The notes beneath the pieces are model-generated. The model saw only the letters and a program-made list of their open reading frames with translations. It ran no database searches and was not told where the DNA came from. The position numbers and the translations under genes were made by a program. A stretch of 64,000 nt of DNA from a virus. Location of the stretch: IMG/VR virus record IMGVR_UViG_3300036800_000175, positions 1 through 64,000 of that record. One strand, written 5' to 3'. Positions within the stretch are counted from its first letter, which is position 1. Each line of letters opens with the position of its first letter. Below are positions 62,000-64,000 of this stretch, in pieces.

Positions 62000-62526
62000 G
62001 CGTCGTCCCGTAGTTGCCGCAGCCGGGTGAACAGCCGTTCGGTGAGCGCCGGGTCGGCGGACGGGAACTCTTCGAGCGCCCGCACGACCAGCCGGTCCGA
62101 TTCGGTGGCCTCCGCCGCGGCGAACCACGCCCCCGCCATCTCCCTCGCCGCAGCCGGGGACACGACCCCTTCCCACTCCGCCATGGGGCCGCGGCGCAGC
62201 AGGACGACCGCCTCACCGCGTTTGGTGGATCCGGCGGGCAGCAGATCCAGAGTGGCCGGGGTGCCGAACCGGGTCCGGCCGGACGTGGCCAGCAGGTCGG
62301 TGGTGAACCCGGCGGCCGTCTGCGCGGGCAGTTTCAGCTTGACGGCGAGCTGCATCATCATTTCCGCGTAGGCGGCGCAGGTGACCAGGTCGATCGCGGT
62401 GCTGCGGATATCGGCCACCGGCGCGTGCCAGCGCTGTGTGCCCCATGTGAGCTCACATGCCGGGTCCGGGCCGCCGCGGGTGGATGTCACCCAGATCGTG
62501 CCGTCATCGTCGTTGTCGCTGGCCAA
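61996..62526 (-). CDS. Hypothetical protein, 176 aa
   Basis: TTG start. CELTWGTQRWHAPVADIRST, AIDLVTCAAYAEMMMQLAVK, LPAGSTKRGEAVVLLRRGPM, EWEGVVSPAAAREMAGAWFA. Beta-strand start followed by helical region. Known as an unknown family in actinophages. Overlaps next gene by ATGA. Confidence 0.6.
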   Translation of the reverse strand: MASDNDDDGTIWVTSTRGGPDPACELTWGTQRWHAPVADIRSTAIDLVTCAAYAEMMMQLAVKLKLPAQTAAGFTTDLLATSGRTRFGTPATLDLLPAGSTKRGEAVVLLRRGPMAEWEGVVSPAAAREMAGAWFAAAEATESDRLVVRALEEFPSADPALTERLFTRLRQLRDDA

Positions 62527-62603
62527 CGCGTGGCCCTCCCCCCAAGGCTGGCTGAATCGCGACAGCAGGTTAGCACCATGTAACTGCGGGTACCTTGCCT
62601 TCT

Positions 62604-62727
62604 GCGGTCAGCCGCGTACCGTCAGGAATCAAGTAGGCACCTCCCGGACGGCTGACCGCCGCGCGCTGAGGTGCCTCCCGGGCCGTGCCAGGCGGTTTCC
62701 CTACAGCGCCCCGCCGGCACGGCCCGG
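62604..62727. other. Interleaved inverted repeats (pseudoknot-like layout)
   Basis: GCGGTCAGCCG (62604-62614) pairs with 62649-62659. AGGCACCTC (62635-62643) pairs with 62668-62676; one arm of each lies inside the other's loop. A third, CCGGGCCGTGCC (62678-62689), pairs with 62716-62727 and overlaps the end of the 62701 gene. The space between the 62526 and 62701 genes holds no gene. Confidence 0.65.
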
Positions 62728-62991
62728 CTCTGCGCGGGCTCCCGGTTCCGGGGACAAGGCCTCCGTCGCCTCCCCGTCGGGGAACGTCAGCCGGATGATT
62801 ACCTGCTGCGCGTCGTTCACCTCATCCGCTCCCGGCATCCGGCACACCCCCGGGCCTGTGATCTCCGCCGACCAGCATTCGCGGCGCGTCGCGGCGTCCA
62901 GCATCTGGATCCGGAGGGGGAAGTCGTCCGGACCCAGGTCGTGGAACACCATCTGCTCAGGCCGGGCCGCGTGCGGCTGCGGCTGCACCAT
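62701..62991 (-). CDS. Hypothetical protein, 96 aa
   Basis: VFHDLGPDDFPLRIQMLDAA, WSAEITGPGVCRMPG, AQQVIIRLTFPDGEATEA. Beta-rich, unknown family. Overlaps the preceding gene by 35 bases; ends within the third inverted repeat. Confidence 0.55.
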   Translation of the reverse strand: MVQPQPHAARPEQMVFHDLGPDDFPLRIQMLDAATRRECWSAEITGPGVCRMPGADEVNDAQQVIIRLTFPDGEATEALSPEPGARAEPGRAGGAL

Positions 62992-63391
62992 GGGTTCTCA
63001 CCCACTCCCAAACGCGGATCGCTTCCTCCCGCGCCGTCAGGCCCGGCGTCTCGTTACTGCCGCCGTAGCAGTGGCAGCGGCCCTCGAGGTGGGCCAGGGA
63101 GCCGATGACACTGCGGAGCGAGCATTCCCGGTGGGCGTGGCGGATCTCCGACCGGCCGGCCGCCAGGATGCACGGCATGGCCTGCCCGGAATCCCCCGCA
63201 GCCTGGTCGAACACCTCGCCGCAGTGCAGGCACGACTCCCCCACCGGGAACGCCTTGCGCATGTCGGTGAGCAGCTGGCCGTCTTCGCCGTAACAGATGA
63301 ACGACCACCACGGTTCCCCGAACCATCCCCAGTTTTCCCGCCGCACCTCGATCGGCAGTTCGTCGTACGGCGTGCTGATCATCATGGGCAC
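62957..63391 (-). CDS. Conserved actinophage zinc-site protein, 144 aa
   Basis: NWGWFGEPWWSFICYGEDGQ, LLTDMRKAFPVGESCLHCGE, VFDQAAGDSGQAMPC, HRECSLRSVIGSLAHLEGRC and EEAIRVWEWVRTHG. This exact order (PWWSxICY, FPxGExCLHCGE, GDSGQAMPC, HxECSLRxxxGSxAHLExRC) is widespread in actinophages, with Cys/His that could bind zinc. Role unknown. Confidence 0.75.
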   Translation of the reverse strand: MPMMISTPYDELPIEVRRENWGWFGEPWWSFICYGEDGQLLTDMRKAFPVGESCLHCGEVFDQAAGDSGQAMPCILAAGRSEIRHAHRECSLRSVIGSLAHLEGRCHCYGGSNETPGLTAREEAIRVWEWVRTHGAAAAARGPA

Positions 63392-63447
63392 CGGACCCCT
63401 CTCCCCCGTCGGTGCTGGTCAGGCCGCACCAGCCTAGGGCAGGCACG

Positions 63448-63459
63448 GCGGGTACCCGC
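63448..63459. promoter_or_regulatory. 12-bp palindrome GCGGGTACCCGC, likely operator
   Basis: Perfect palindrome directly before a TAGAGT box (63462-63467), in the divergent gap between the 63391 and 63561 genes. GGTACC-centred motifs also lie between genes at 48421, 59533 and 62589. Confidence 0.4.
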
Positions 63460-63560
63460 AGTAGAGTTAGGTTACGTGCCGGTATGCCTGATTCGCGGCC
63501 CCGGTCCGTGATAGCCAAGAGGGCGTAGGCCCTCAGGTTCGGACTGGTAAAGGGACCAGC

Positions 63561-64000
63561 ATGGTCAGGCTTCGTTACGCGGACATGCCCGGCGGGATCC
63601 GCGCCCGCATCAACCGCGGTCACCACCCGGGCCGGGTCACCATCGTCCTCGCCCCGGACATGACGGGGCCGCGGCGCCGGGCGATGCTCCGCCGGCTGAT
63701 CCGCAACTCCCGCATCCCCGGCTACGGCCCGCCGCTCCCCGCCGCGGGCGTGTGGGGTGCGCTCGCCTGGGATGTCGCTGCGGCGAACGTGCGTAACGCC
63801 GTGGCTGCGATGCGGCTGCACCCGGCACAGTCGCTGCTGTGCGGCGCGTTCGTCGCCGGGGTGGTGACCTGCTACATGATGTTCGCGGCGGTCAGCGTCC
63901 AGATCCGCCCTGCTGCACCCGGGCCGGGCGGCCCGCCGCTGATCCCCGTCGCCCGGCATCACCACCGCCGCCGGCCGGGCCGGCCGGCGGTGTATGTGCC
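63561..64000 (+). CDS. Hypothetical membrane protein (cut by window edge)
   Basis: ATG 63561 runs open to the last base (146 codons visible). Basic N-terminal half (VRLRYADMPGGIRARINRGH, RRRAMLRRLIRNSRIPGYGP), then one hydrophobic helix (LLCGAFVAGVVTCYMMFAAV) and a basic His/Arg/Pro tail. Leader: hairpin GAGGGC/GCCCTC, then CTGGT/ACCAG with AAAGGG in its loop just before the start. Confidence 0.6.
   Translation, partial: MVRLRYADMPGGIRARINRGHHPGRVTIVLAPDMTGPRRRAMLRRLIRNSRIPGYGPPLPAAGVWGALAWDVAAANVRNAVAAMRLHPAQSLLCGAFVAGVVTCYMMFAAVSVQIRPAAPGPGGPPLIPVARHHHRRRPGRPAVYV

Noticed and set aside
1-64000. tRNA genes
   Set aside because: I looked in gene-free stretches (47.2, 48.4, 51.9, 59.5, 62.6, 63.4 kb) and saw no cloverleaf I could support by eye.

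Overview
The window is very GC-rich (about 70% by eye). It uses GTG and TTG starts freely, and most genes are joined by ATGA or GTGA stop/start overlaps. The structural gene order is that of a long-tailed siphovirus. Several small proteins, a DUF397 protein and a ParA/Rep pair point to an actinobacterial host of the Streptomyces/Streptosporangiales type. No integrase, terminase or polymerase lies inside the window, and both edges cut genes. It could be part of a free phage, a prophage or a phage-plasmid.

Layout. (1) 1-5 kb: the C-terminal end of the portal, a MuF-type minor head protein, then small genes on both strands. (2) 5.1-11.2 kb: a + strand operon of large multidomain proteins with effector-like domains (ADP-ribosyltransferase-like, ParB-like, zeta/Walker A kinase-like). 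They share a short peptide module with core LVGPKGYxHGW. A sixth copy sits on another ART-like protein at 17.5 kb. (3) 11.2-21.4 kb: mostly - strand short operons (sliding-clamp-like protein, LPD29 protein, DUF3560-type DNA methyltransferase, HTH protein, many small unknowns). Seven copies of one strong promoter, TTGACC-N17-TA(C/A/T)AAT-like with an embedded GGTCAA-N-TTGACC operator-like palindrome, drive them. An eighth copy is at 50.2 kb. (4) 21.5-30.3 kb: capsid protease with a nested scaffold start, decoration protein, major capsid protein, connectors, tail terminator, major tail protein, tail assembly chaperones. (5) 30.8-43.9 kb: tape measure with a C-terminal NlpC/P60 domain, tail-tip and repeat-rich fibre-like proteins, a BppU-like protein. 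(6) 43.9-47.2 kb: small membrane proteins, holin, GH25 endolysin. (7) 47.4-51.9 kb: a GntR-type regulator convergent with a tiny predicted secreted peptide that ends in two copies of ASPDM(Y/F)HG, then - strand genes. (8) 52.1-54.8 kb: a plasmid-like module with a candidate small RNA, a Rep-like protein, ParA with a partner, and a PadR regulator. (9) 54.8-64 kb: runs of small accessory genes on both strands, many with Cys-rich zinc-site patterns.

How the parts fit. The + strand blocks build the virion and lyse the cell. The - strand blocks at 11-21 kb and 48-52 kb look early or lysogenic and share one promoter/operator type, so one regulator could control them together. The tagged effectors lie between portal/MuF and the capsid protease, where head-internal proteins are expected. 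My working inference is that they are head cargo, and that the shared module is a linker or loading tag.

Caution. Several genes (17.2, 51.5 and 58.6 kb, perhaps 52.3 kb) are split by one-base frame changes. Sequencing errors, decay or programmed frameshifting could each explain this. The split at 10.14 kb differs because it has a textbook -1 frameshift signal.
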